DNA of 64,000 nucleotides from Mytilus galloprovincialis (Eukaryota > Mollusca > Bivalvia > Mytilida > Mytilidae). The stretch spans positions 53,626,872 through 53,690,871 of the forward strand of contig NC_134844.1 of the NCBI RefSeq assembly GCF_965363235.1, given 5' to 3'. Position numbers and translations under genes: made by a program. Each line of letters starts with the position of its first letter. Positions within the stretch are counted from its first letter, which is position 1. The notes below the pieces were generated by a model that made no database searches, was not told the DNA's origin, and saw only the letters and a program-made list of their open reading frames with translations. Of the stretch, positions 24,752 through 36,670 are shown piece after piece.

Positions 24752-24965
24752 ATAGATATAGGAAGATTTGGTATGAGTGCCAATGAGACAACTCTCCTTC
24801 CAAGTAACAATTTATAAAAGTAAATCATTATAGGCCAAGGTACGGCCTTCAACACCGAGCCTTGGCTCACACCGAACAGCAAGCTATAAAGGGCCCCCAA
24901 AAAATTACTAGTGTAAAACCATTCAAACGGGAAAACCAACGGTCTAATCTATATAAGAACGAGAA
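24752..24965 (-). repeat. dispersed repeat inside the satellite-filled element
   Basis: The block from GATATAGGAAGATTTGGTATG through CAATGAGACAACTCTCC, TACGGCCTTCAACACCGAGC and CTATAAAGGGCCCC to ACCATTCAAACGGGAAAACC is a variant of the tail family at 6.5 and 23.3 kb, read in antisense. It splits the satellite array, so it inserted after or during array growth. Confidence 0.65.
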
Positions 24966-25622
24966 GCATGGTTGAGCCGTTAGAGAAAATTTACATAAAG
25001 TCCTAATTACATACAGACAAATAAAACCTGGAGAGATTTAATACGTTTTATGTGAAAATGACAATGAGAATGATGGTCGCAGTATGAACGTAGTCAGATC
25101 GTAAGAAGAGCGTGATGAGGACGGCAAGGGCGTGCTAGAATCGTACTATGGCCGTGAACAGCGTGGCATAGTCGTAGTGAAAGCATAGTTGGGTCACGAT
25201 GAGAACGTGATGGTATCGGTCGTAGTGAGGTCGTAACTACGTCGATGTGAGATCGTAGCACAGTCTCTCCGAATAGAATCACGCTTTCGCTACGCTCTCG
25301 CTACGATGGTACAGCGACCTTTGCGATCTTACTACGATCTAAGTGCGCTCTCACTACGCTTCTACTACAACCTGATTTCGCCACGACCGCACCATGATTG
25401 TTTTGACCATGTTCAAAGTTGGCCACGCTCATCACGATCTTAAAGACTTCACCACGACCGTGATACGACCTTATTGCGATCTACACAATCGTACTACGAT
25501 CATCAAAATTTGCATTTTTTTCACAGATCGTAGTGCGATCGTGGCCTAGTGGGACTGCGGTATTACGGGCTGTAAATCGTCAAAGCAAAAAAATATAAAA
25601 GCATTTCAAGACGTCATAATTA

Positions 25623-26785
25623 GGTCTTTCCACTTTTCTGTGGAAAGACCTATTGTTTTTCTTCTGATTATTATTTTTTTTTCTTCTTCCGCCAATTTTT
25701 TCTGACGGTGCTTTTTTGTTTCGCAAGATGTCGCTTAGATTTTTTGCGTATGATATCAAACAGTTATTACGATTTTGAAACTGACCTTGTTAAGCCGAAC
25801 ACTTTTTATTGTAAGAGTTATCTCCCCAAACACTGTTTTTCTTGTGTACAAATCTCCTTCGCAACCGTTAAAGATTACGACAAAATTATTTCACCAATAA
25901 GCTCGTTATATCCTCAGGATCTTAAAAATAATTTTGACCGAAGCGGTCCGGAAACTCCATATGAGAGTTATTTTCCCTTTTGATTTAAAATAAGTAAAAT
26001 GTACTTGCAATAGGTAAACCATAAGTGATAGAGACCTAGGTTCTTTTGATTTGAGGTCCTTGGTCCCAAAAAAAGACAATAGGGTCAAGTTCAAAGGTCA
26101 AGGTCATTTCTAAATTTAGATTTTGGCTTATTTTCACCTATTTTCAAACACGATATAAGATATCGACAACATATTTTTACTTAATTGTTAGTTGCGACAT
26201 GTCGTTACACATACATATTGGTTTAAAGGGTACGCTTACTTCAAATTAGAGTTTTCTCCCCTCTTTTATTTTAAAATATGCATATGGTGATATCACTGAT
26301 GAACGAAATATAATCAACACCTAGGGTCTTTTGATTTGAGGTCATTGGTTGATGACCTTGAAATTGAGCTCAAGGTCATAGGTTAAATTGACGTTTAGAT
26401 TTTGACCTTTGCTTTTACCTCATATGTATACATGATAAAGCCATGGGACTTTTTGCATTCGGTTTCAAGCCATTTAACCTTGGAAAAGCCAACCGGAAGT
26501 GGCCTTGTGTAAACCGGAAGTAGCTATTTTTTGTACTTTATAAATATAAAGTATATAAAACGAGATATTTTTGGAATCAGTGTCATGTAAACTTTCAAAT
26601 AATACCAGAAGAAACATTTTTCAAACCGGAAGTAACAAATTATCTTCCTTACTAAAAAAAATTTATAGGAACCATATATTTTTGGAATCAGCGTCCAATA
26701 AGCTATCATTTGACGATGGAAATTACATTTTAAACCGAATTTTACTACTTTCATATCAAAATACATTGTTTTTGGTGGAAAGACC
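25623..26785. mobile_element. non-autonomous element with GGTCTTTCCAC ends
   Basis: It starts with a perfect 13-bp-arm palindrome (25621-25652, TAGGTCTTTCCAC / GTGGAAAGACCTA with a 6-base loop). It ends with GTGGAAAGACC at 26775-26785, inverted to the start. Inside are two diverged copies of a CTTTTGATTTGAGGTC...AAGGTCA block (about 26040 and 26330) and many CCGGAAGT motifs. Small ORFs at 25708-25983 and 26524-26805 have no domain. It abuts the preceding inverted-repeat element without a gap. Confidence 0.6.
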
Positions 26786-27097
26786 TGCAATTGTTCTCTG
26801 AACAATTGGTTTTTAATTATTTTGTCTACTGTTAGGCGTCAAATCAAAATATTATATAACAGCCTTTCGATCAAGACGGTATAATTGATCATAATTATTT
26901 GGACTAGCACTCCCCTATATTGATTGGAAAATATAAACATATTTAGTTTGCTGAATCATCCAAAATATATCTTATGTTTTAGGAAATTACGTTCCCCGCT
27001 CTTTTTCGAAAATCCTGGATCCGCACCAGATGCTCTCTAATAGATTGTGCATTATTCACGAACAACATGTAACGGCTCGGCTAAAAATCAAACTTAT

Positions 27098-27552
27098 TAG
27101 GTGTAATACCACCATTGATTTTCCCCTATTAGTCTTTGTTAAATTAGCACTTTTCAAAAAAATGTGCAGAATTTATCTTTGTTTCAAATAAAGAAATACT
27201 TGGCATGAGTAAAGTTTTATCCTGTCCAGTACTATAGAAAAAAATTCACATAACATTTCATTGCATATAAGAAAATAACCATCATTGGAAGTTAACCAAT
27301 CAAATGTCTCCCCTTATTTTATCTGTGTACAAGGTTTAGTCACCATGTAACCTCAAGATTACACAATTTTCTATAGAAATCCCAAATAAAAAATAATGGT
27401 GTTTTGAAGTACCCAAGACATATGTTTATGACACAGAAATGTTTTTACTGCAATAAAATGTAGGATTAATTACCTACAACTGTCAAATTCAAGGGAATAT
27501 TTTTTAGACCTACTTTCGTATACAACCGGATGATTTGGTGGTATTACACCTA
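27098..27552. mobile_element. 455-bp MITE with TAGGTGTAATACCACCA ends
   Basis: TAGGTGTAATACCACCA at 27098-27114 is the exact inverse of TGGTGGTATTACACCTA at 27536-27552. The interior has no ORF. This is a small non-autonomous inverted-repeat element; no superfamily can be assigned from the ends alone. A target-site duplication could not be fixed because the flanks are TA-rich. Confidence 0.8.
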
Positions 27553-27559
27553 TAACAAA

Positions 27560-28015
27560 ATGTAGCCATAAATTGCTATCACTTAACACCATAAAATGCA
27601 TAAAATACCTTTTTTGAACTTTATTCCTTAGAAACAAAAGTTTAAACTAGTTTTCGTCTACTCAGCATATTAACCAAGGAGCTGTTTTGTGATGATACAT
27701 GTATAAATCATTTTTTACAACATAAAACAAACATAAGTCAGTACACAATTTAGCTGAATGGTTGTCTCTCGTAAATATTGTGTACATGGTATGGAATGTT
27801 TGTTTCCCCTTCAATTTATAGTTATGTGGAATAACATTTCGTAAAGTTTTTAGACACAATTAATTTGCCGCCATATTGTGATTTTTTTTTATGTATTTTA
27901 CAGTATGACTGTTTCTCTCAACAACAGCAAAAAAAAAAGACATACATGTGAACGACATACATCCTTTCGGTGCAAGCCTTTAAAAGTTTTCAAATATAAT
28001 CAAACATAACCAATA
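27560..28015. other. unassigned AT-rich spacer
   Basis: No gene, RNA or repeat border recognised between the 455-bp MITE and the inverted dimer repeat. Confidence 0.4.
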
Positions 28016-28017
28016 TC

Positions 28018-28690
28018 TATAATACTAAAATTACGAGGTCCAATTTGTCAGCCGTCATCGGGTAAAAACGACAAATCAAAGAATTCAACTCTATATATAA
28101 CTAATATAGGACAATGGTGTAGATTAAAAATTACACCACTCCAGACCCTTTTGTTTTCAGCATAATTAATATTGCCAATAATTAACAAGTTCCGGGTCGA
28201 ATCCGATACCGATACAAATAGTATATTCAGCTATTACCTTATCTGTACGTTCCGCATTTGACAGGCGCACCACCAAACGGTGTATTTAGGATTTTGCTAT
28301 ATACACGGGTCATAATCAAAGGACTGACACTACTAAATTCAATCATTGTCAAATTGTTCCCTATTGTGGTTTTATTCAGCAATCAGCAAGACTTTCTAAG
28401 ATAACTAATATAGGACAATGCTGTTGATTAAAAAATACTCCATTCCTGGATAGCCAGGACCTTTTGTTTTCCAAATAATTAATATTTCCAATAACTGATA
28501 AGTTCCAGGTCGACGGGTTCAAACAGAAAGATTTGAAAGCAGAGAAAACTGTGTATCTTATAATCGACATGACTTATCAGATGACAATACCAATTACTAA
28601 AATAAGGCTTAGGCATAGTTACATGTATATACTTTAATTCAGTCACGGACCCGCAATATCACGGGTATGTACTTGTATTTCTAAATTTGC
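28018..28690 (-). repeat. dimeric interspersed repeat, copy 1 (inverse of 40683-41420)
   Basis: Read on the minus strand this corresponds to 40683-41420. It begins with ACCCGYGATATYGCGGGTCCGTGACTGAATTAAAGTATATA and ends at GAGGTCCAATTT (reverse: AAATTGGACCTC). It is built from two related halves, each containing the AACTAATATAGGACAATG and CCTTTTGTTTTC blocks followed by AATTAATATTGCCAATAATT-like sequence. The minus ORF at 28376-28570 lies in one half and is not convincing as a gene. Confidence 0.8.
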
Positions 28691-28784
28691 TGTGATAGTG
28701 TTTATTTTTCATTCTGACAATCTAATGCACAAACCCAGGATTCTGAGATTTAACGACAAAAACATGTATCTAAATGATAATGAT

Positions 28785-31425
28785 ATATAACATGGTTGTC
28801 TAATTAGCAATCATACCACTTTTCTGCATTTTTTATATGACAAGAAAAGGGTTTCGTATCAATTATAGTTTACACAAAATGTTCGATTTCACTGATCGAT
28901 TTTGTCATTCAAAAGACATATAAATGCATTTGTTTTTAAATTAATCCTAGTATTATCAAGTAAACTTGACTTTACAATTAAATTTTCATATCACACGATA
29001 TTAAGCAGAAATCCAACTTTTGTTCTATAAAGTTGTTCGTATTTAGTAAGAATAGACGGATAAAAGGAATAGTACAAAAACGATCACGTGTAATCATTAA
29101 TTCCAAGTTATAACCTTAATACCTCTTTATATACAGTTATGTAATTCGATTATGAAGCTAAATTAAAATTTAATCTGAAACACATTTATTTTAAAAAGAC
29201 GTATACACTAATCAATCTGTTAAACACTATTAAGCTTTTCGAGACCACGCACCTGCTGAAAATAAAACGAAAGTTTTTCTTCCGTTAACTATCATACCAC
29301 ATCTTCTTTTTTATATCTAATTTTTTTTTAAATGTATTTGAAAGACATTCTGAAAAGGCAAAGTAAGGGTTCGCTTCCAACCTTTTAAACGTAGAATATG
29401 TACGAACTTTGATTTAAATTCAATAACACATTTGGTTTTGACTTTTTCTGACGCAGGCGGTATGTTTCGATTTTACCCGTAGGTCTGGTTTCACGAAGCT
29501 ATAAAAAGTTTAAATTATAACAGAATGAGCGTCATCAACGTTTTCTTCTGTGGACGACGATGGAAGTTTTTAACGACCTTGACTGGCTGTACAGTCGGTA
29601 TCTGTATTTGAGGCGAACATTTGTTATATGGTGGTGATGCTCAAAAATACATTCAATTCTTTTATTTTCTAAACATTTCCTGATGTACAGCAGGTGAAAA
29701 TTTAAAAAAAAAACCATAATGATTTTAATAAGATTTACTTTAATATCTATTTCAATATGATATTGTTGTTATATTTATAGCAGTATTTTTATACAGCTTT
29801 CACTACGTATAGAAATATTTTAATTCAGTTTAACAGAATAAAGAATAATAGAGAGAGAAAAAATATAATGAATAGAGAAAAAAGAGTAAAAAATAAAAGA
29901 ATAGAGAAGTAACAGGATGTAAAAATATGAAGAATATAACTGTGGAAAATAAAATGATTGGACATACAAAATTGGTCCCAGGCTGGAACGATGAAAAAAT
30001 AATAAACATATCTAATTACAAAAGGGTTTAATTGTAAAATCTAATTCATGACCATTTTACAGAATAAGCTTATATTGTAAGGAAGAAGGATGACAGAGAA
30101 ATTAAAGAGTTTATGATTACTGTTACCTCAGTACGTCATATGACATGTATTTTTGTTTTGCAATGTTTTGTCATTTAAAAGCTGAAAAAAACCTAAAGCA
30201 ATGTGAAAAATTAAGCTAAACGGAATTTATTTGGACGATTTTATACTAATATTTATATGAGATCGTGAAAGCTCCTTTTTGCGATCAAAGCAGCTGTAAA
30301 CGCCCTATATATTCGTATAGTAGTAATTGTGAATACATATCACAACCATTTTTTGAAAACACATTCAAAAGTTAAAATGTGTTTTTCATAAACTTATTTC
30401 TCGTATTTTTTTTTTAGTTTATCCAGACAACGTAACAAGCGCCGAAATAACGTACAAAATTCACCTGATTAAAATAGACTTATCTCCCTTTGATCACATT
30501 GTTAATATCTAAATAAAGGTTATTCGAAAGATATATGAATTATTTGTCAAATTGTTTCTGAACTTGTTAAAAATTCAGGTTTATTTAATTTTACATCAAT
30601 AAGATAAAACTATAAACCTTTTTTCTATGACCTTTTACGTAACTATCAAGATTTTTAATCCGTAATTAGTTGAGTCGATGAAGGTCCGTTAGTGGAAAGA
30701 GGTATCATGATCAGTTTCCCCTTTGTTTGTTTCGCATACAGAATAAAAATTAAACTTAGTTCAGGCCTACTGTTCTTTGATGTACGAGCTATCTATAAAT
30801 AAAATCATAACATAGTTGGGTTTTTTGTTTTTTTTAATCAATATATTTATGTAAAATTAAAAAAAAAAACATTGAAGAAGGACATGTAATTCATGCGTCC
30901 CCCTCTTTTTGTGGAAAAAAAATAGTTGATTATATAAAGTATAAACTGAAGCATGACTAGCGACCACTTTTTAAAGCCAGTCAGTGCCCCACCCAACCAC
31001 CCCCTTTATAAAACGTTCTGGATACCCTTCTACGGTGGTAGACACTATATATTAGGTTATGATTTGAAGTGCATTCCTTGTTGTATTTGTAATTTTTATA
31101 GATTTTAAAAAGTTGACTTTTACATATCGGCATTGGTATCATACCGAATATCTCGTATCAAAACGCTATAGACATGATCCCATATAGGTCGAAGGATTAT
31201 ACCAGGGACGATATGGAAATATGGAAAAGCATGTTATATTTTTATTCGTTGCATATCAATGAAATGACCAACAAAGAGTTAACAACGAATTTTTAATTAG
31301 TATTTTAACAGGATGACATTCTCTGAGTTTTACGAAGTTATCTGACTTATTTATTTCTGATCCAGATATTGTCACCAAACACATATAAATATTGTATGCG
31401 TTTAATCAAAAAATAAACTGAATAG
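28785..31425. other. gene-free stretch with two short tail fragments
   Basis: GGTTGTCTAATTAGCAATCATACCAC (28793-28818, quoted in two parts: GGTTGTCTAATTAGC / AATCATACCAC) and ACTATCATACCACATCTTC (about 29288) are short plus-strand fragments of the retroelement tail. The rest is AT-rich with purine-rich AGAGAGAAAA tracts near 29850. No gene supported. Confidence 0.45.
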
Positions 31426-31429
31426 AACA

Positions 31430-31755
31430 TTCTTGAAACATAAACAACAAGAATGTGTCCTTAGTACACGGATGCCCCATCCGCACTATCATTTTAAATG
31501 TTCGGTGGACCGTGAAAATCGGGTAAATCTCTAATTTGTCATTAAAATTAGAAAGATCATACCATAAGAAACACGTGTAGTAAGTTTCAAGTTGATTGGA
31601 CTTCATCTTCATCAAAAACTACCTCTACCAAAAACTTTAACCTGGAGCGGGACAGACGGACGAACGGACGGACGAACAGACGAGCGGACGGACGAACTCA
31701 ACAGATGAACGGACGGACCGACGGACGGACGCACAGACCAGAAAACATAATGCCC
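31430..31755 (+). repeat. GGACGG-tailed dispersed repeat
   Basis: Runs from ACAAGAATGTGTCCTTAGTA through CACGGATGCCCC, AAGTTTCAAGTTGATTGGAC and AAAAACTTTAACCTGGAGC into a (GGACGNAC)n microsatellite at about 31652-31735, then CAGACCAGAAAACATAATGC. The opposite-orientation, longer copy is at 45655-46143. A small remnant (GGACGAGCGGACGCAAAGACC) occurs near 60112. Non-coding. Confidence 0.75.
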
Positions 31756-31860
31756 ATAAATGTGACATAAAATTGAACAATCCTTATCATGATCAAATTG
31801 GAATTATTTGTTCAAAGTAAAATAATATCTAACAAACCGTCTTTATGCATGTTTTGTTTT

Positions 31861-31919
31861 TTGTTGTTGTTTTTTTGTTGTTGTTTTTTTTTTTTTTTTG
31901 GGGGGGGGGGGGGGGGGGG
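31861..31919. repeat. T-run followed by G20 tract
   Basis: A (TTG)n/T-rich stretch leads directly into 20 consecutive G (31900-31919). A run this long can form G-quadruplex structures and is also prone to assembly error. Confidence 0.8.
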
Positions 31920-32057
31920 AGAGAGAAGCAATAATATATGACTGAAGCGCATTTCGACATTTTATGTCTATATAATCGATGCACGGATGCCAAATTCAAA
32001 ACAATACATATACATAACGAAATGGATCAAAAATAAAATAAAATATAATATCGAACT

Positions 32058-32600
32058 CCTATTAAATTCAAAACGGAAAGTCCCTTAACAAATAGCCAAA
32101 TCAAAAGCTCAAATACATCTGGACGAATGGAAAACAATTCATTTTCCTGACTTAGTACAAGCATTAATTTTCCTTACTATATTGATTGATTGATTATTGG
32201 TTGCTAAACGTCCAGTGGCAAATTCCTTATGTAGACAATGGCGGATAAAATCTTGTTTTATGGCTAGTATGGCATGTGCATAAAATTGCATTATAATGTG
32301 TGAGCAAAACAAACAGATATATCATGTTAAAATGTCAAAAACTGGACACAGCAGTCAACATTTTGTTTTTATTTTTACCCCTATAAAACCAAACAACTAG
32401 TTCAACAGAGAAAACAAAATGGCATGTATACACTCTGTAAACAAAAAGTAAAATCACAAAAAAATACTGAACTTAGAGGAAAATCAATTCGGAAAGTCCA
32501 TAATCACATGGCAAAATCAAACAACAAAACGCATCAAAAACGAATGGACAAGAACTGTCATATTCCTGACTTGGTACAGGCATATGGAAAAAAAAGCACA
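32058..32600 (+). repeat. two copies of an AACGGAAAGTCC dispersed repeat
   Basis: TTCAAAACGGAAAGTCCCTT...TCCTGACTTAGTACAAGCAT (32065-32165) and TTCGGAAAGTCCATAATCAC...CCTGACTTGGTACAGGCATA (32488-32584) are diverged copies of one non-coding repeat in the same orientation. Between them, TTGATTGATTGATTATTGG...AACGTCCAGTGGCAAA (about 32184-32222) is a different short family, also seen near 57995. The 79-aa plus-strand ORF at 32424-32663 is a reading of the second copy. Confidence 0.65.
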
Positions 32601-32659
32601 TTAGCAAAAAGTAAAGATAAATATACAGAACAGACAGAGTACAATATCTCTTTGGCGGG

Positions 32660-33500
32660 ATGATTAGCCACGGAGCAAGTCATTTTCTATTGGTTATGTT
32701 TGCCTCCGTAGAGGCGTTCAGAAATTGCGACTGCTGCCGTATTTCAGGCATCAGCGCGGGGTATTGGGTATAGTTTTCAACTAGCAATAACCACGTCTCG
32801 GATAAACCTCATCGACTATGGTACCGCCACTGCGCAAAGCTGCTGTATATTTGAGTTACATAAAACCCGATTAAACTTTTTTATTCTATATAATGCGGTA
32901 TAGACTGAAATTTAAAAACACAAAGTTGAATTCAAAATATCTTAATTAATACTTTTAAAGCATTCGAATCATATAAAAATATTTATCAACGTTATTGAAT
33001 TAACAAAAATTACATGTTTTGTCTATTGAAACCTTTACAGCATTTTTTTCTTAAAACAAGCTTTTCTAGGGGAAGTTACTCTAAATTTTATGCTACTTGT
33101 TATCATCACGAAATTATAAATATTGTTAATTTTTTTAAATGCAAAAGAAAACAACATTTACAATTTGTAATTTGTCCTGTATAATGAATCACTTAAAAAT
33201 TAATTGCGTATAGCTAACACGTTACAGTCAAGACTGTAAGACACCTTAGATAACACTAGAAAAAAAGGGGAGAGTATTTTTTGTCAACTAACTCTCGTCG
33301 GTCTCGGGGACGGGGGTTCGTTATATAACAGATCATAAGTTAACGAATGGACAAAATAACTCACGGTTTCACTTCTTGGAATACCCTCAGTACAAACATA
33401 CGTGTGTAGATTTCTATCCAATAAATATCACATGTACATGACCAGTTGTTTTTTGTTACCTCCCCCTTTTTTCTCCAAACTCTATTATTTTTGTCTAATG
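32660..33500. other. unassigned stretch
   Basis: A slightly more GC-rich segment (32660-32850) is followed by AT-rich DNA. No gene or repeat border is recognised. Confidence 0.4.
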
Positions 33501-33505
33501 CTATG

Positions 33506-33664
33506 CAGTGGCGGATCCAGGGGGGGGGGGGGTCCGGGGGTTGGAACCCCCCTTTTTTTTGGCCGATCAATGCATTTGAATGGGAGCATATAGTTGGAAC
33601 CCCCCTTTACTCTGGGTTGGGAACCCCCCCCCCCCCTTTTTTAAAATGGCTGGATCCGCGCCTG
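33506..33664. mobile_element. 159-bp CAGTGGCGGATCCAG MITE, 5-bp target duplication
   Basis: Ends CAGTGGCGGATCCAG / CTGGATCCGCGCCTG are inverted repeats. The element is flanked by CTATG at 33501-33505 and 33665-33669. The interior is G-runs, GGTTGGAACCCCCC blocks and GGCCGATCAATGCATTTGAA, without coding content. Copies at 50251-50401 and 63125-63277. CAG-initial ends suggest the hAT superfamily, though classical hAT duplications are 8 bp. Confidence 0.85.
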
Positions 33665-33669
33665 CTATG

Positions 33670-34835
33670 AATTAGTGAACGTGTGTTTCTGTGTTAGACC
33701 TTTACAAGTATCCTATAAATAATCTGTGCTCTTCCTTAATTTACTGTGTTTACTATCAACAGCGGAACTGACAATATAAATTGATTTTGGTAGAAAAAAG
33801 GGGGAGGGCCAAAAATTCCCCTGTACATATCAAGTTCTAGATTTATAAAAGTTAATGTATTTTGTGTTTGAGAAAGATAAATGAATAGCTTTATTTTCTC
33901 AATAGAATTTACTCTGAGTACAGAGAAACCCACAGGTTATTTTTAGGAAGATAAGATCTGATAAGGACTCGACAAATCAATTTTTAAAGTTGTTAGTTGT
34001 AAATGCCATTACTTTGAATTTGATGAAATAATTTTCTGTAAGGGACTACCCCCTTTGTCAATATAATGTTTAACAATTTGAAGAATATTTTAGTTACATC
34101 CTGGCAAACTCACAAACTTATTCTACTTTAACCTAAGAGAATATCTAGCATTCTACACGGTCATAATAATTGTACCAAAAGTTAAAGAACATTTATCAAT
34201 ATATAAATATCAATGTTCTAAATCTGCTCATTTATAAATCAAAATTTTAAGGAATTTTGAGAAAAGTGCATATGAACGCTTTTTTTCTATGTTCTTATGT
34301 AAATTTAAATATAAATGTAAAAGTAAAAGCATTTACTGTGAATACATTTTTTATATATAATATATGTAATCTGAATGAGTTAACTGTTTAAGCAAGCTTA
34401 AATTATTACTATGTTTCAAACTAACTCAACACAAACACTTTGTGTAATATACACTATGATCCCTGGAACAGGCACACATGAGACTAAGATATACAAAATA
34501 ATAGAAATTCGTTTTAACAACATGAAACCACTTTTATTATATATATTTACAAAATTACCTTTAAAAAGAAAAAAGGCAAACAAAATCATCCAAATCAGAT
34601 GAAGATGCCAAATTTTCCGTGATAAAGGGAGATAACCCAATTTACACCAAAATAAAAAGCATTACACATTTACACAACATGTACAAACTCTAGTCATTTA
34701 ATATCTATTTTATAATAGCATTATTATTCTTAGTAGGGTCTGGTCTGTTAATTGTTTCACATGATTGTTATGTTCTTATTGTGATAAACAGTGTCATATT
34801 GTTACTTGTATGAAGGGAATGAGGGGTTGGGGGTT
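33670..34835. other. gene-free AT-rich stretch
   Basis: No gene or structured RNA recognised. Small overlapping ORFs on both strands near 34411-34640 are mutual shadows with no motif. Confidence 0.45.
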
Positions 34836-34839
34836 GGAG

Positions 34840-34900
34840 GGGGGGGGGTCGTATGGGTCCTGAACCCGAAGAACCCGAAGAAATCCCGGAATGCATTAAC
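34840..34900. repeat. CCCGAAGAACCCGAAG repeat patch
   Basis: A G-run followed by GTCCTGAACCCGAAGAACCC and GAAATCCCGG resembles the AATCCCGA-rich patch at 1.86 kb, here in a shorter form. It is probably a fragment of the same dispersed repeat. Confidence 0.4.
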
Positions 34901-35144
34901 ATTTTCAATTATACTTTTTTTTTTCCAAAATTAGCTTAAGTGATCTAAAGTGTTTACATACTATTTTGCTATATCAGTAAATGATGCAAATGATTATTAT
35001 ATAGATCAATTTGGTCAATTCGAGGTGATAATTTTTTTTTTTTTTTTTTTTATCTATTATTACAAATTCTCTTTATTTTTTGTTCTTATATAATATAAGA
35101 GAGTTTGGATGGGGTTAAATGATTTAAGAATAATTCCCTTAAAA

Positions 35145-35277
35145 ATGAAGATTAGAGAATAACGGGCAAAAAAATGAAGATTAGAGAAATTTAGGTCTAA
35201 TTTTTTGAAGATTAGAGAAAAAAGGGGTTAATTTTTTGAAGATTAGAGAAAAAAGGGGATAATTTTTTGAAGATTAA
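35145..35277. repeat. ~37-bp minisatellite (TTTTTTGAAGATTAGAGAAA)
   Basis: GAAGATTAGAG recurs at about 35146, 35177, 35207, 35238 and 35269. The last units are almost identical: AAAAAGGGGNTAATTTTTTG + AAGATTAGAG. Non-coding tandem repeat. Confidence 0.8.
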
Positions 35278-35363
35278 AATGAAATGTTTACAGAATAACA
35301 GATCCCCCCCACACACACACACACACGCACCAATCCAGACCCTCATATAATGGTAGATACATA

Positions 35364-35600
35364 GAAGAAGAAGAAGAAGAAGAAGAAGAAGAAGAAGAAG
35401 AAGAATTTTATTAATCTAATCAAGAACCCATAAAGGCATCATTTTACAACAATATTATGCACAATATGATTGGAAAAAATTACGAACAAAGAGAGACAAC
35501 TCTTGTATTCCTTTAATTCTTCCATTATACATGTTTATTGACTGTATATGTTTAAAATTGTAATATATTGTATTTCATGTGTCTGTAACAAGTTGTACTT
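35364..35600 (-). repeat. (AAG)n and probable LINE 3' end in antisense
   Basis: A perfect (GAA)n tract at 35364-35404 borders AATTTTATTAATCTAATCAAGAACCC. Read on the minus strand this is a gene-like 3' end (AATAAAATTC) followed by (TTC)n, the pattern of a LINE 3' terminus with a microsatellite tail. No ORF2 is attached, so only the extreme 3' end is present. Confidence 0.5.
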
Positions 35601-36665
35601 TAAAATAAAAATAACTATCTATATATACCATGTGAACTGTTATGACTATACTTACTTTTCCTATTAAAAGTTCATCAATATCTTATTAATATTTCTGTCT
35701 TCTTAGCTTCATGCGGAAAACAGTTTATATTTCGGGCGAAGAAAACAATCGTCCTGAATGAAGGGCAACTTTAGACTGTATGTGCATGGAAAATGAGGGC
35801 ACTTTGGAACTAGGATATGAAATTTTTAAACAACTAAGTACCCTCAAGTTTCTTCTTTTGCTTGTTTGCATTAACTTTCGAAGTGTTTGGTATTATTATT
35901 TATCTGTCTAATTTTATTTGAGTTTTGCATATGTTTATTTTTATTGCCCTTTTAATTTTGTTAATCTGCTCCCTCTTTCTGGATATAAACAGAACTGTAT
36001 TATATTGCAACAGTTGTCATACGAACTCTTCAAAGAGTTCTGATAAACCGATTTACTCCTCTGTTCTTCCTATAGAACTACAGGAATATATTGTTTAAAC
36101 GTATTAAAGTGTTGACAAAAGATGAAAATGGCGTGTAATAGTATGCATATTTACACCGAGAGTGATCTGAATTATTAATTGGTAGGGAAAAGGAATACAA
36201 AATTCAAACCGCATGTCACTTCATGCATATTCGGTAGGTTTGAAACTTAAATTATAGCAGGGCATTTCGTACCCTCAAATAGGAGTTCCCGACCGAGTTG
36301 TCAGAACACCTGTCTCTCTTTTGAAACTGTTGTACTGAAAGTCTTGCTCAGTTTTCAGGAAAAAGCATCGTCTTTACATATCCTGCTCACAAAAATATGT
36401 ACAAATTTTCGACAAGTCAAGAACAAAGCCTTGAAGTCTTTTGTAGTATTTGGGCAATCTAATTAAGATTAAATCCCCGCACTCGTGCACAAACCAAGCA
36501 TAAATAATGAGCGAGTGCAGAATTTTTATTGTAATTATAGATTTGAGTATTTAAGTCTTTAATAGTAGTACTTCTGAATGATCATACATACAATACAAAA
36601 GGTCGCCCACCGAACCTCGTGGATTTGATATATTTATTAAGATTCAACATTAAGACATGTAAACA
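35600..36665. other. gene-free stretch
   Basis: No gene, RNA or repeat border recognised in about 1.1 kb. Confidence 0.4.
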
Positions 36666-36670
36666 GCATG

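Larger units (their letters stand above)
23879..25622. mobile_element. inverted-repeat element filled with GATCGTAGT-type satellite
   Basis: The two ends are inverted copies over roughly 90 bp: TAATTATGACGTCTTGAAA at 23879 matches the reverse complement of TTTCAAGACGTCATAATTA ending at 25622. The match continues through TTTGCTTTGACG and CAGTCCCACTAGRCCACGAT. The left-arm ACG/CGT satellite units read mainly as GTCGTAGTG and the right-arm units as CTACGATC, so each half could fold back. The middle (about 24540-25080) is non-satellite and carries a separate dispersed repeat. There is no transposase ORF, so it is non-autonomous. TA at both outer edges could be a 2-bp target duplication (Tc1/mariner-like), but this is inferred. 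Confidence 0.78.

Noticed and set aside
25708..25983. 91-aa ORF in the GGTCTTTCCAC element
   Set aside because: No transposase motif (no DDE/D pattern); most likely a chance frame in a non-autonomous element.
32424..32663. Lys-rich 79-aa plus ORF
   Set aside because: It is a translation of the second AACGGAAAGTCC repeat copy.
35364..35404. Possible CRISPR-like or functional triplet array
   Set aside because: A simple (GAA)n microsatellite at a probable LINE 3' end; no spacer structure anywhere in the window resembles CRISPR.
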